Origin: Hirudinaria manillensis
Taxonomy: Eukaryota > Annelida > Clitellata > Hirudinida > Hirudinidae
DNA: 64,000 nt
Assembly (NCBI GenBank): GCA_034509925.1
Contig: CM067530.1
Span: 4,163,501 to 4,227,500 of the forward strand
Direction: 5' to 3'
Position 1 is the first letter of the stretch. Each line of letters starts with the position of its first letter. The notes beneath the pieces are model-generated. The model saw only the letters and a list, made by a program, of their open reading frames with translations, had not been told where the DNA came from and made no database searches. Positions 1 to 12,855 of this stretch are shown one piece after another. The translations under genes and the position numbers were made by a program.

Positions 1-24
1 AAGAATAAAATTTCCATTTCTTAC

Positions 25-3000
25 TGATGCAGTTAAAGCTGCCATCCAATGAATAACCAGCGTTGCAGACCTGACATCTGTTGGCATTTCCAGACTGACA
101 CGACTGGCAATTTGCTACGCTGCACGCTAAAATCGTGTATTTAAAGCATATAGGTTAACGACGAATGAACACGTAAATACGTAAATAAATAAATAAATTA
201 ATTAGGAATATTTAATTAATTCTGATAGCCAGCTAAATGAATGAAAACAACAACAACATCGATTAACATACCGATGCAATTGAAATTGGAATCCAAGATG
301 AATCCAGAAACACAGTTCATGCATCTGTTTGCATTACCGCTCTGGCACTGTTGACAGTTGGCCACGTTGCACGTACCAGAGACTTGTGGATGAATAAAAT
401 GATTTAAAATTAATTTTATGTTAAACATGACATTGAAATTATCATCATCATCATCATCATCATAATCATCAGGTCGGAATAAGTGCTGCTCACAGATGCA
501 CATGTTTCCAGAAAGAATGTAACCAGGCAGGCATCTACCGCAGACATTTGGACTGAAACACGTCTGACAATTCGTGACACCACACTGGCCTTTCAAGAAA
601 GCATTTTTAATTAATAATTATTTATATTATCAATTAATTATCATTATGTTATCAAACACTTTAATAACTGATTACAAATAAATTTATAAATATAAATTAA
701 TTTTGATTTAATTATGAATTAATTCCTGATTTAATTCCTACTTATGCACGATCCTTCGGTGAGAACGAATCCCTGTTGGCAGTTACTGCAGTAATTCATT
801 GAACCTGCTCTGCACGTCACACAATTAGGAACGATGCATCCTGAATTGATTCACAATATGACTTAGTACCCTTTACAATATCATCATCATCATCATTATT
901 AATCACAAAATGACAGAGTAACATCACCAGTATCATGAGTAAGCTCATTACCAACAAAGCCTTCTTATTAATCACTCAAAGAACACAAATCAATCATCAT
1001 CGATCATCATCAGAACTTCTTCATTAAATAATAAATTATTCAAATTTATTATTCGATCATCCAATCGCGTCAACCTGGAAAGATCGTCGTAGAGGTGATT
1101 GGTTCACCGATTGCCTGACAAACTCCGCCCCTGACCTGCCTCCAGATGTTATCCAACTTCATGAAGTTACCCTGAGTGAACAGGTGGTTGCTGATCGGTT
1201 GAGAAGCCACCGACCTCAGTTCTTCGACGTCGACTCCTGTTCCGATGCCGATGACGAATATTTCCACTCCGATTGCCTTCAAATTGTTGGCCTCTCCGAG
1301 GGTGTTATCCCGCTCGATGTTCGACTGACCGTCTGTTATTAGGACGGCCACGTTGACCACGTCTGGACGGTAGCCACGTTCGCTTCTGAAGACGTCCGTT
1401 CGTGCGATTCTCAGACCCGATGCGATGTTTGTTTGGCCTCCCTCGATTGGTAAATTCCTGGAAGTTTTGAAATTTTTTATGCCATTAGTGACGACGTTTA
1501 GTCATCTTTCACCAGATGTCGTCACTAGAGTCCAAGGGAGTGTAACTTCATCTAACAATGCAAAGTAATTTTACAAGTCTTAAAAAAACTGATCAAAGTA
1601 ACTTAATGAACAAATCGTAAATAATTTCAAAAGTGAATCACATTCGAATTTAAACTGAATTTTTTTGCAATTTTTTTTACTTTGCAATAAATTCAAACGA
1701 CATCTTCATTTTTTTCTAACGACTCACAATGCGACGCACACCATCACAAGAACTTAAGCCCGATGCACAAAAACGGAACAACTACATTCAATAGCAAAAG
1801 TCTTTCACAACAACGCAATAACAACAGTTACAACAACAACAACCTGACAGCAGGTATGAGCGACGACAGGTTCGTGTAGGTGAGCAGAGTGAACGGGGCA
1901 AATGCAGAATTGCTGAACTTCACCATTCCTACCCTGGTGAGGTCACGCGACACGTTGAAGGCCAGTATGATGTTGGTCGTGAAACCCAAGATGTCCCTGT
2001 ACCAAAACGATTGGTCTCCGCTCACAATGATACTCGACGATTGGTCCAGAATGAACACGAGATCCATTGGTTTTGGACATTCTAGCAAGAGAATAAAACG
2101 AATTTAATGAAATAATCGAATAAATACAATAAATTTAAATTAAAGTGAAACTCATTAATATGTTTCTTATTCTTCTTATTTACGACATTAAAATTAAATT
2201 ATTAAAATGATTCAATGATGGACTTTCAATTCAAAAACAAAGACAATAGAAACCAAAGAGGAATCCATCGTTATTTAAACATTCAATCTTCTACCTGCTG
2301 GTCTGGCATCAGGTGTGCACAGTGAATCCATGACTTGGTCGAGGAATGCAATCGTCGTGAGGTTGGCGTAGTCGATGGACGAGATGACATAATCTGAACG
2401 AGAGGCGATCGTGGCCAACTCCGTGGGGGAAATTTCGTTGGTGACGCCGATGACGTACACGGTCACACCGGAGTCCTTGAGCAGTTGTGCCTCCGTGGCC
2501 GTCGATCCGATATCCACGTTGGACCTTCCGTCGGTGATTACCAGAGCTATGTTGGGCACGTCTGGTCGTTCACCGTTGCCAGGGGCGAAGGTTACCGTCC
2601 TCAGAGTTCTGGAGTTTAGGAAATTGTGTTTTTTTTTTTTTTGTTTCAGAATAAATCGATTTTGTAATTTAAGTTTAGATTTAATTCAAATCATTTTCAA
2701 TTCGTCGGGTAGCTTTTGGTCTTGGCTTTTGTGCTGCACTCAAAAGGAAACAATGTATCTAAAGTCGAGCGCTAGATCATTCTTCTCGACCAGAGAGTTA
2801 TTTTTAGAAGCATTTAAATTGTTTTTAAATTGCTTGCAGGACAACTTGAAAATCCTGTCAAACAAGTTAAGAATAAATTTATTTTTTTTTAATTGAATTA
2901 AACTCTTTTATCCATTTAAGACGGATCTATGAAACCAGCTTGAAACCAGCTTGAAACCAGCACGAAATTTAAGACGAAAGAGGGTGCCAGCGAATGTTTA

Positions 3001-5217
3001 TCCTACCTGCTCTACACGCGTACCTATATATTCAATCAACAATCACTACTGATCGTTAGCTTTGGATAAAGAATTTTTGGATAAAGAATTATTTATTTGG
3101 ATAAAGAATTATTTATAATCTCCATTTTAATTCAATAGATGGCATGTAATTCTGATGACCATAATTCTAACGAATAATTTAATATTGCTATTACAACATT
3201 AAAACATACAAAACCAACAATATCTAGTAATAATACTATAATAATAACAACATAATAATAAAAATAATAATTATAATAATAATTATTAAATAATAATTAT
3301 AATAGTAATAATTATTAAATAATAATAATTATTATTATTATTATTAAATAATAATTATAATAGTAATAATTATTAAATAATAATAATTATTATTATTATT
3401 ATTAAATAATAATTATAATAATAGTAATTATTAAATAATAATTATAATAATAATTATTATTAAATAATAATTATAATATTAATTATTATTAGTTATTCTA
3501 TAATAACAATGAACTCACCTCAACCCAAGTGCTATGTTGGTGTTGTCATTGAATTTGAGAATGTCATCAACAGCCACATACATTTCCTCCTTGGTTGAGA
3601 ATGTGGTGAAGTTGAAGACCACTTCTGCCTGTTCACTGAAGTGCACCACGGCTTGTGAGTCCCAACCTGATTCCAGTCGACCTGAATGATTTGACAAATC
3701 GTTGTTTTTTTGTAATATTATTCATAAAAAAATGTTATTTACTGAAAAATAACTTCATGTATAAATTAACCTCATAATAAAAACCAACATATAGAAAAAT
3801 CATTTCAAGCATTAAAGAGAATTAACCTTTAAATTAGATAAATCTAATTATATTTCGAAAGAAATTCTACCGATAACATTCTTGACGAAGATTTGCATGG
3901 AGCGGAATGGACTGATTTGTGGACCTGAGATGATACTTCCAGAAGAGTCCATCAAAATGCCAACATCTCTTCCCGCGCATTCTGCAAGTGATTTCTTAAT
4001 TGTACTCAACAATTTTTCAAACTTTCTTACATTACTATTGTTTTAAAAGCTAATTCTCGTGCATATATTTTGGGAATTAAATGATATTTTCAGTCATGTG
4101 TAAGCATCTGCCTACTCAATATTTAAAAGTTAATTTAATATTTAACTCAACACTTAATTCCTATCACGAGGAATAAAATGCGAGCAGCAATTCATTTACA
4201 GGTTCGATTCATTTACACCAATCTCTGAAAATGCTTAGGGCATCTGAGAGAATTTGACAATATTATTCTCTCCTAATAAGTGCCCTCGATAATTCCACGA
4301 CAAGTCCCCCTGGCGTGCTCGTTAGGAATAATAATAACGTTGCAATTCTCACAAGTGATTTGTTAGAACAAGCTAATTTACCTAAGGTTTTATTTAGTTT
4401 CGTTTTCAATTTCAAGATGATTATTGTTTGTTTTATACAAGCATTTGATAAATACGCATCGCAGTTATTCAAGTCGGTCTGCTTTCCACTAAAAAGACAT
4501 AGATTACGTAACGGCTTAAATGTGTCTCTCAATATTTAGAAGCGAAAAACAAGATGTTTTCGAGCCAATACATCTTCTTAGCGCCCACAACTACAGAACT
4601 TTTCGATGAGCTGATTGCTTCTCAATACTTACTGAGTAGCGTGAGAGGTTGGAGCACGAGGTCGGCCTACTTCTAAACATAGAAGACCCGCGTCACGAGA
4701 CTGAAACACCCACGTATCGGTGTGCGTGACATTTTAACAGAAACGTCACGTCTTGTTGTGAGTACGTGAACGAACCCAATATAATCTCGTTATTAACAAT
4801 CTTTACTAATAACTTTGTCCTAATTGTCAGATGCTGATATTAATGAAATAATATTTATTAGTTAGTACCAGACTATTTTTTAATAGCCCGTGATTCACGA
4901 AACCAGTATTAAGGATGATTATCAATATAATATAAATTGTTCAAGATCTTTAACGTTGAATTAACAAACAAGTCCTACTTTTCAATAAATTACCAGTTAA
5001 TACAAATGTAATTGTTTGATATTTCCAAGAAAATGCAGCTAAAATGTAATTATAATAAAATTATGTGAAACTCACTTATCTTCTGTTGGATGAACTGCTG
5101 ACCAGCGGCAAGTTGCGATTGACCGAAGACACCTGCTAAGACCAAGCACGTGATCAAGATGACGTCCGACAACTTCCGACGACTCTGCTTGACGCCGATG
5201 TGATACTTGAAAGACAT
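25..5217 (-). CDS. Secreted protein with tandem VWA domains and cysteine-rich repeat modules (3' end off window)
   Basis: Ten exons read leftwards: 5217-5076, 3981-3871, 3681-3519, 2608-2295, 2081-1844, 1457-1075, 840-742, 589-494, 382-272, 126-25. All junctions are GT-AG and phases close, giving 586 residues before the window edge. Residues 1-47 hold a hydrophobic leader (DVILITCLVLAGVFG). VWA1 (about 48-243) has MIDAS residues DSSGS, the Thr of NTNIALG and the Asp of VITDGRS. VWA2 (about 244-450) has DQSSS, the Thr of GQTNIASG and the Asp of LITDGQS, so both metal sites look intact. Four six-cysteine modules follow (C-x4-C-x2-C ... C-x2-C-x2-GY/GF ... C), each on its own phase 1-1 exon. VWA domains of this kind bind protein ligands through a metal ion. 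A secreted matrix or adhesion role is inferred. The start is the first ATG before the leader. The last acceptors are the least certain. Confidence 0.82.
3230..3500. repeat. AT-only (TAA/TTA)n low-complexity block in a VWA-gene intron
   Basis: About 270 bases made almost entirely of TAA, TTA and ATT triplets with nested imperfect copies. It lies within the intron between exons 3519-3681 and 2295-2608, and it ends about 20 bases from the donor at 3518. Confidence 0.85.
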
Positions 5218-6042
5218 TTTCTGCCTAACTGAACATCCACTGAATTTTTATCTGCAGATTCCTTTCAGAGATTCCAAAGAAGGGATTATTTAAAGTCTAA
5301 AAATCGTTTCAGACGAAACTGTATGAGTTCAAATGATCAGATTTCAGTTCTTGGCGTAGACAAAATAAGTGAAGATGAAACTTTGATGGTGTTTCTGCAA
5401 AAAAAAAAGTAAATATTTTTTTAATATAAAACAAATTTTATTTTTAAATCCAAGTTTGAACCTCAGTAAGAACCTCAATCGTGAAATACTAATCACCAAC
5501 TGACTACAGAATGATTAATTTTCAAATGATATTAAAAAAACATTCAAAACATGAAATCAGACTTTGGTCCTGAGAGGACCAAACTTAAACCCCTTAAAAC
5601 GCTGCATGGCTTTTTAGAAATCCATTCGTAAAATTTATTAAGAACAGAATTATATTCTAATATAAACGATATAAACAATAATATAAATAAATATATAAAC
5701 GATAATAAATTCTGAAATAAACAGAATTAACTACGTTGACCGTTACAAGTAAAGAGTCGCATACCTCAAATAAGTTACGTAACTCCAAAGTCTCTACTCG
5801 CAACTACTGTGATTGTCTTTTATACAAAGCTAATGACGCAAGGATTATAACTAACTCATTCATTGTCGTGCAACAAGATTTGTAGCCAGAGAATTGTGAA
5901 TTAAAGATACAGCGCATTTTTAAGTTTGAATTGTGATTAAAATGTGAATGAATAATCATAATGTTATGTACACCGAAATGGAAGATTATTATTATGTTTG
6001 ACATTGTTGTTGATATTACTACTGCAATTACTACAATTAAGG

Positions 6043-6073
<31 letters not shown>

Positions 6074-9000
6074 TAACTATTATTATTATTATTAGTAGTA
6101 GTATTATTATTTTTATTAGCATTACTGTTGCAATATTGAACATCAGTTCGAAATAATGTTATTGGTTGCTTGTCCTTTCAATGCCAAAACTTCACACTGT
6201 GAGAACTTTTGAGTCGTGCCACTTCAACAAATTCTTAATTCCTCTACAAATTCTGCCTCCCACAGGCCCTACTTTTATTACACCCACCCTCGTGATCAAA
6301 TTATTTCCATAAATTATATTTACAACATAACAAATATTATCATTTAATCATAATAATAATAATATCTCCATTTGCCCAACACCTCGTGATGCCGTGTGTC
6401 GCAATATTTAAATATTCATGTTTAAGCTGTGAATCAGCTGTTTGAATATAACCCGAGAACCGTCCCAAAATACTAAGTAAAAGATTTTAATTTCTCCCCT
6501 TAAAATTAAGTCTCAAAATTAAATGATCATTTTATACACCTTTATAACACACCTTTATTATTTCCAAGGACATCTGATTTATATGCTCATTAATAACAAA
6601 GTTGATCAAAAGCAGAAGTCAAGACTTTACTGCTTGTGAATGATATATTCCCACGGTATAGGTTCAAATTATGAATGGACAGCTTTCTTAAAAAGAGTTC
6701 CATTGAAATACGTTTGAGTGGGACATGCCAGACATAAAATCAAATTTATAAATATATGTAAATACAGCAAATCTACTTTCTAATTTCGTTTTAATTTTTA
6801 TCAGTTAAAAGATACTAAAATATTTCCATTAATCATAAGCACTACTGCATATGATTGTAAATGTAATATAAAAACTAGTAAAACATTGAAATGTCTAATT
6901 AATTCTTTTAAATTCTATCCACTGTCATCCACAGAAGAATGGGTTCATAAAGTATAACATGTGTAGTATACATTGTATACCTTGTTGATTTCTGCCTTTC
7001 CAAATAGCACCAAAACTAATGTTTCACAATATGAAAATAAACTTCAACTTCATCCAATTGTGGATATTTTGTTGACGAGCAAACTAGGACAATGTTAGAT
7101 TGATAAATTGGATAAATTTAAAACATAAAGAGACTCTCACTGAGCCAATTATGAATTTCTTTATAAATTACTCACTAAAAAAGAATGAAACAAGATTTCT
7201 TAAAGGCTCAGAAAAGCCGAAAGTTAAGGAATATTTCATAAGAAAGAGATGCATTCATGGGAACGTCCTTTAGAAAAATATTTTCTTAGAACTTCAATTT
7301 AAGGCAAAGTTTGGAACAATCTATTTATACAAATGTAGTTCAATTCAGTCGACCTCGACAACAATACAACGACTTTGTTGAAAGCTCTTGAATTCTTCGT
7401 TAATAATCACGTGCTAGAATGTGATATTGTTTACAATTAATCTTCCTTTCATTCGCTTTTTTGTTCACTATGACATCTGTTGATGTGACCAGTTTGCTTA
7501 CATTTTTATAACTGTTACCATTTTTACTTTTTATAATTTCAGACGGCAAATAAATTAACTAACATCTGGCTATAACCATTTTTAACCCGAATGTATTAGG
7601 CCTTTTTTCCACTTATCATATGGAAATCAAAGAACGTCATGGAATACATGGAAAGTAAAGATTGTAAAAACATTTCTACTCCATAATGCCTCAAAATGAA
7701 GTTCATAATTCACTGAAACTCTCTCAAAATACTAAATGTCTTCCAAATTCAATATTTATAGCCAAAATGTTTGCAAATCCTTTGCAGCTTAAAATAACTA
7801 TGTTTCACTCAAACGAATCTAGATGGCTTACACATACTGTTCGTAATTTATTTAATTATCTTACGAGTTTAACTTTGACCTAAAAACATAATGTAACAAC
7901 TTACGGATCACTTCTTTATTCTTACTTACTTGTAAGATTTGCAGCAATCGCTGTGGTCCCTGAGCTTTGCGTCAGAGAGCCTGCTTGCGATCTCCTCTGG
8001 ACACAGAATTTCAAATTCAGTCGTCAAAATAAACAGCAGTAGAGCCACTTTAAAACTCCCCAAAAAAGATATGCTTAGCTCGTGTGGTATTCAGTCTATT
8101 CGGCTTATCGCTTGACTGGTTCGTCAATAGCAACAGCCCAGTGAATGGCAGCCTATGGATTGTTGACTGGCAGATGCAGTCTTCGATGTTCTTGCACGAG
8201 GTTTTCTCAGACAGCATGAGTGAACTTATCCTGTAACCTAGTTCATGTTTCTTCCAACACTTCAAGTACACTTCTTAACAAAAACATTCAGGCCTTCATG
8301 TCTTGAGATACTTTCAAGAAGCATTTTCATCTAAGTTTTCTTGTCTGTATTAAGATGAAAGAAACAATATTGTCCAGTCACATAAATTATGGGCTAGTTT
8401 CCCTTGAAAGCCACAATTTTAGCTTTGTGATACAAGAAAAACTTGTCACACAACCTATCACTATTTGTTTTATATGGCATACCAACGGAACTTCACAATA
8501 CTTAACTTTTGATTTATACATTATAAATCTTCTTATGACTCCATCTTTGAAATGTTTTTCAATTTAGAGAGATATGACTCGGCCATTCAGCAATGGTAAT
8601 TTTGTTAAAATTAAGACCAAGTTTCTTGTGTTTCAAGTAATAAAGGAAAAATCAATTCTAAAAAGGAATCTTCTAAAAAGATACAATGTTTCACACGCAA
8701 TCATTTGCACTTACTTAAAAAGAATGCACATCAACAAGGATTCGATCACGAATCAGCCAGCGGGATCCTGAAAGCCACGACCAAGGCTTGCGGCTAAAAA
8801 CTTCATTTATTCAAAGCAATCCTGTTTAAGATCAACAGTATCAAAACAAGTTACATTTAGAAGGCACGAATACAAACGCTAGACCCAAATCTCAAAACAT
8901 TCAGAGTTCTCAATTTCAAACAGTTGATTAAGACAATGTCTTTTTAGATTTCAATTGATGTTCCAAAACCAACCGTCCACAACAAACGAACCACGAGGGA

Positions 9001-9785
9001 ACGATTCGAAACACAAAGCACGCGCCCCGAAAGCCTAGAATCGTCTGCTCGCTCAAATCACAACAAAACTTGGAATCATGACAATCTGTTTTCCATTTTT
9101 TTAAATTAAAATAACATTATTTTAAAATTAAATAAAACGGATACCTAAATATCGCTGAAAATTAAATTACTTTTTAAAAAATTTGCACAAAAATAGACAC
9201 CCGATCCATGGCGCCAAAAAAATTATTGTTTCAGACAATTTAATGAACGCAATATCACATATTTCTACACTTTAAGCACAAAACTCGCAAAGGAAAATAT
9301 AACCAAACCCGAGGCCTAAACCGGCGCCCGAGGGGTCGGACCGAAGTCACTTTTAAGGATAAACATCCCCCCAACCACAATCCTTAAAGCTTAAGAGCAC
9401 AAATTCTGCCGCGGCACTCCAAATAAACAAGAATGCTAACTTTTTGTAATATTATTACAAATTTTAATGATCGAAATTGTAATCATTTTTCTGTGGCTTT
9501 CTTCTCTCTCTTGCTCATATCAGGATTTTTCTAAAACGTGGAAGATGTTGCAGCAATAGAGGAGCATTGATATGAGTATTGCCTGGTAAATATTCCAACT
9601 GCTGTTCAAACTTTTATTGTCGCTTTTATCTGCAAGATTTCATATGTCGAATAAAATAATAATCTTCACAAATGACAATGAACCTAATATAATTAATTTT
9701 CATAAGAAGGTGGCCTGCAACCTCAAATCAGCTATGAAAATGATAAAGATTTAAAAATTTCCAATGAATATTTAAAAGTACTTGA
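5218..9785. other. Intergenic region, no gene assigned
   Basis: This gap separates the start of the VWA gene from the end of the cysteine-module gene, both on the minus strand. It is AT-rich with short ATT runs around 6040-6110. The open frames are short and lack splice partners or recognisable motifs. A more GC-rich patch at 9000-9400 contains a TGGCGCC motif (about 9210) and a C-run (about 9370) but no coding signal. One exon-like segment near 7940-8050 is reported as a finding only. Confidence 0.6.
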
Positions 9786-12700
9786 TTAAAATAAAGTGGT
9801 TAGTGCAAAAGAAAATGTACAACACTGCAGTGAAGATTCGCAGGTGTTGCTGATGCGCTTCCAGTCGTAACCTGGGCAACATCGTGAACATCTGCCCTGG
9901 AAAGGGCAGTTGCAACAGTTTCTAATTTTGCAAGTTGAGATGCCCTCTGTGGATAAAATTTTTAAATATTAAAAACTAAAAAACCATTAACCAACACTGG
10001 AATTAAAACGGAGTTTTAAAAAAATAATGTAAGCAATTTAACAACCGAAAGTATTCTAACGATATTTTGTGCACTTTCTGTTCTCATTGATGGAGTATCC
10101 ACTTTTGCAGATCGAGCAATCGTTTGTAGTCGAGCAATACTCACAATTTGGAACGTCACAATCGGCTGCATTTTATTAATTTAATGCAAATAATTCCCTT
10201 GGCTAATTAATATTAATAACTAATATTAACAACGATAGTAATATTAATATTAATAACGATAGCTTCTACATGATATCTAGATAATGTAGTGCTTTAGTTT
10301 CCAATTGTGATCAATTGGAAAATATCCGAGTATACCACTGCAGATGTGAACAAAATATAGCCAAATTAACTAATCATTCAACTAATTCATTAAAACTAAC
10401 CCAGACAGAGCCTTAAATTTGGAACGAGTGAGTATCCATTTCCGCAGGAGAGGCATTCGTATTCGGAAAGACATTCCACACAATTTGGAACCAGACATTC
10501 GGCTGCGATTCACAATTGACAAAAACAGATGCCATGTTAAGAGGATAATTAAGCTTAAAAAACGATGAAAAACGTTTTGAAATTTGCAACTCTTGTTATT
10601 CGACTCATAGGAGATTTTTAAATTATAGTAAAATGTTATTAATTCATTGTTATAACACATCATGTCATATCATTTTATGATAAACGTGATAAACACGAGA
10701 AACAAATTGGTACTCAACTACAATATAATATAATATAATATAATATAATATAATATAGAGTGATTTTCGTCAATAATTAATGATAAAATCAAATACAAAG
10801 TTTTATTTATTTCTTTATTCATTTATTTATTTAATTTTGTATAAAAAAAAGTTTCTGACTTCTACAGATGCTATTCTCGAGATGATATCCCGCCATGCAT
10901 TGTGAGCAGACGTTTGAGGGTCTACATGTTCTGCAGTTTCTGTCTGAACATATGATTTGTACCTCTGAAAGGGAAGAATAAATGAATAACAATTAGCCTC
11001 TGATCGTTCTGCTACAGAATTACACTTTATTATAATTAATGAACACGTAACTAATTTACTAGTTAGATACTGCAGAGTATGAAGCTTGCAACATACCGTC
11101 GCAAGCACCCGAGACACTATTGAGCGAATATCCTTCTGAACAATCAGAACAACGATCAGGAGATGAACAGGTAAGACAGTTTGGATCGTTGCAATTTGCT
11201 GTTAAGAAAAGTTACAATTCATTGATTTCTTTGAGAATGAAGAGATTGCATTGGGAAAAAAGAAGTGAATTTATGAATTTCCACTTCTAACATATTATGA
11301 AACATGTTTGACAACAAAAACAAACAGATGACAATACGAGAATCTCATTCTCCCTACCTTCGCACTTGCCATTCTGTGAAGTATATCCAGTAATGCACAT
11401 CACGCAGTAATTTGTAGACAAGCAATACGAACATTTGTCTGAGCATTCTGGATTATTTATAAAGCATTTGTATTCAAAAAAACTGCAACCTATGGAAAGA
11501 TTATAAAAAATTAATTTACGAAACATGCAAACATACCGTCACAGGTATTGGAATTGAGCACGTATCCGGCTTCACACCGAGTACAATTATTTGGAGATGA
11601 ACAGGTATGACAATTTGGATCTTCACATTCCACTGGGGAGAAAAATTAATCAACTCGTTAACTTAGAATAAGCCAATTTATTCTTTCTAGATTTTAATAG
11701 CTTTAATTATAAGCCGTTTGGGAGAACATCTGTGACACCAGAAAATAAAAATGTAAAAATTTTGTAAATCATCAATTATTATCTCATTCTCCCTACCTTC
11801 ACACTTGCCATTCTGTGAAGTATATCCAGTAATGCACATCACGCAGTAATTTGTAGACAAGCAATACGAACATTTGTCTGGGCATTCTGGATTATTTATA
11901 GAAGCATTTGTTCATAAAGCTTCATTTATTCATAAAGCTTCATTTTGATGTTTGTGGAGTTTTTACAACTTATAACCCATGTACGAATAGTTGACAATCC
12001 GAGAGCAACAAGAAAGCCGTACTATTTAAGTTTTAACAGTTGCTTTTATACCAAACATCTACGGTAACAGACCACAATCCAAAAGTATTTTAAGAAGTAG
12101 TTTGTTATCAATATTATAAACAGGAATGAATGAAAAACTAATAAACCGTGTAACTGCAACCTATGTAAAGTTTATCAAAAATTAATTTACGAAATATGTA
12201 AACATACTGTTACATGTATCGTAGTTATGCACGTATCCGATTTTGCATAAACTACATCTGTTGAAAGATGAACAAAGGAGGCAGTTTGGATCTTTGCATT
12301 CCGCTTCAAAGAAAAATCAATCAATCGATCAATAACTTCGGCGAGAATGAAGAATGAAACGAAAATGAATTATTCTTTTAAGATTTAATTGTACACTTTA
12401 TCGGCGAACAAATCGAGGACACTATAAAATAAAGTGTAAGAATTTTATAATAAATAAGTATATCAGTATAAGTAAGTATATAATTATATAAGAAAGCTTG
12501 TCCATCATTAAATATTATTTTCTAGACTCTTTTATACCTGTCATACTTTGAAACATCAGATTTGCGATAAAGTACAAATATCCTATGAATAAAATTTGAT
12601 TTCTCCTCTATAACTTCTTCAAACGCCAAGATGCGAAAGTAATTCGCATCCATCACTGCATCAATTACACTTCACATTCCTAATACTGCAACAAACTCAA

Positions 12701-12840
12701 CAGGCTTCCAAACACAGACAAAATCATTTTACTCGCAAAGTCGTACCGGTAACAAGTCGAAGATGACTTAAGACGTCGAATGAGACCAAGTATGTAATCA
12801 AGATGGCGTCCGTCAACTTCCATTTAGTCTGCTTCGACAT
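9786..12840 (-). CDS. Secreted cysteine-rich module protein, paralog of the neighbouring VWA gene
   Basis: Ten exons read leftwards: 12840-12747, 12303-12208, 11886-11797, 11632-11537, 11447-11358, 11198-11097, 10964-10860, 10502-10401, 10165-10061, 9946-9786 (stop 9788-9786). Every internal exon is 90-105 bases, a multiple of three and phase 1-1. The predicted protein is 346 residues: a leader (MSKQTKWKLTDAILITYLV) and nine six-cysteine modules of the form C-x4-5-C-x2-C-x(n)-C-x2-C-x2-GY-x(n)-C, with a longer Cys-rich C-terminus. The leader matches that of the VWA gene (KLTDAILIT against KLSDVILIT), so the two look like tandem duplicates, but this copy has no VWA domain. Six-cysteine modules of this size resemble furin-like or growth-factor-receptor repeats. 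The specific family and function are unknown. Secretion is inferred from the leader only. Confidence 0.78.
10722..10756. repeat. (ATAAT)n pentanucleotide microsatellite
   Basis: About seven near-perfect ATAAT units lie in the intron between exons 10860-10964 and 10401-10502 of the cysteine-module gene. Confidence 0.9.
11342..11911. repeat. Pair of near-identical ~130-bp blocks carrying a duplicated module exon
   Basis: Bases 11342-11471 and 11781-11911 align end to end with about three differences (two substitutions inside the 90-base exon and a small difference near TATAAAGC/TATAGAAGC). Similarity stops abruptly on both sides. Each block holds one cysteine-module exon (11358-11447 and 11797-11886) with short intron flanks. 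Neighbouring exons 11537-11632 and 12208-12303, with flanks starting at CTGCAACCTATG, are also related but far more diverged, so a two-exon unit was duplicated at some stage. Confidence 0.88.
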
Positions 12841-12855
12841 CTATTTGAAAGACAT
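12841..12855 (-). promoter_or_regulatory. Four-codon upstream ORF abutting the start codon
   Basis: Reading leftwards from 12855 the sequence is ATG TCT TTC AAA TAG, and the TAG is followed with no gap by the ATG at 12840 used for the cysteine-module gene. The paralogous VWA gene begins ATG TCT TTC AAG TAT and continues open. The uORF therefore looks like the ancestral start, now closed by a stop. An effect on translation is inference. Confidence 0.6.
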
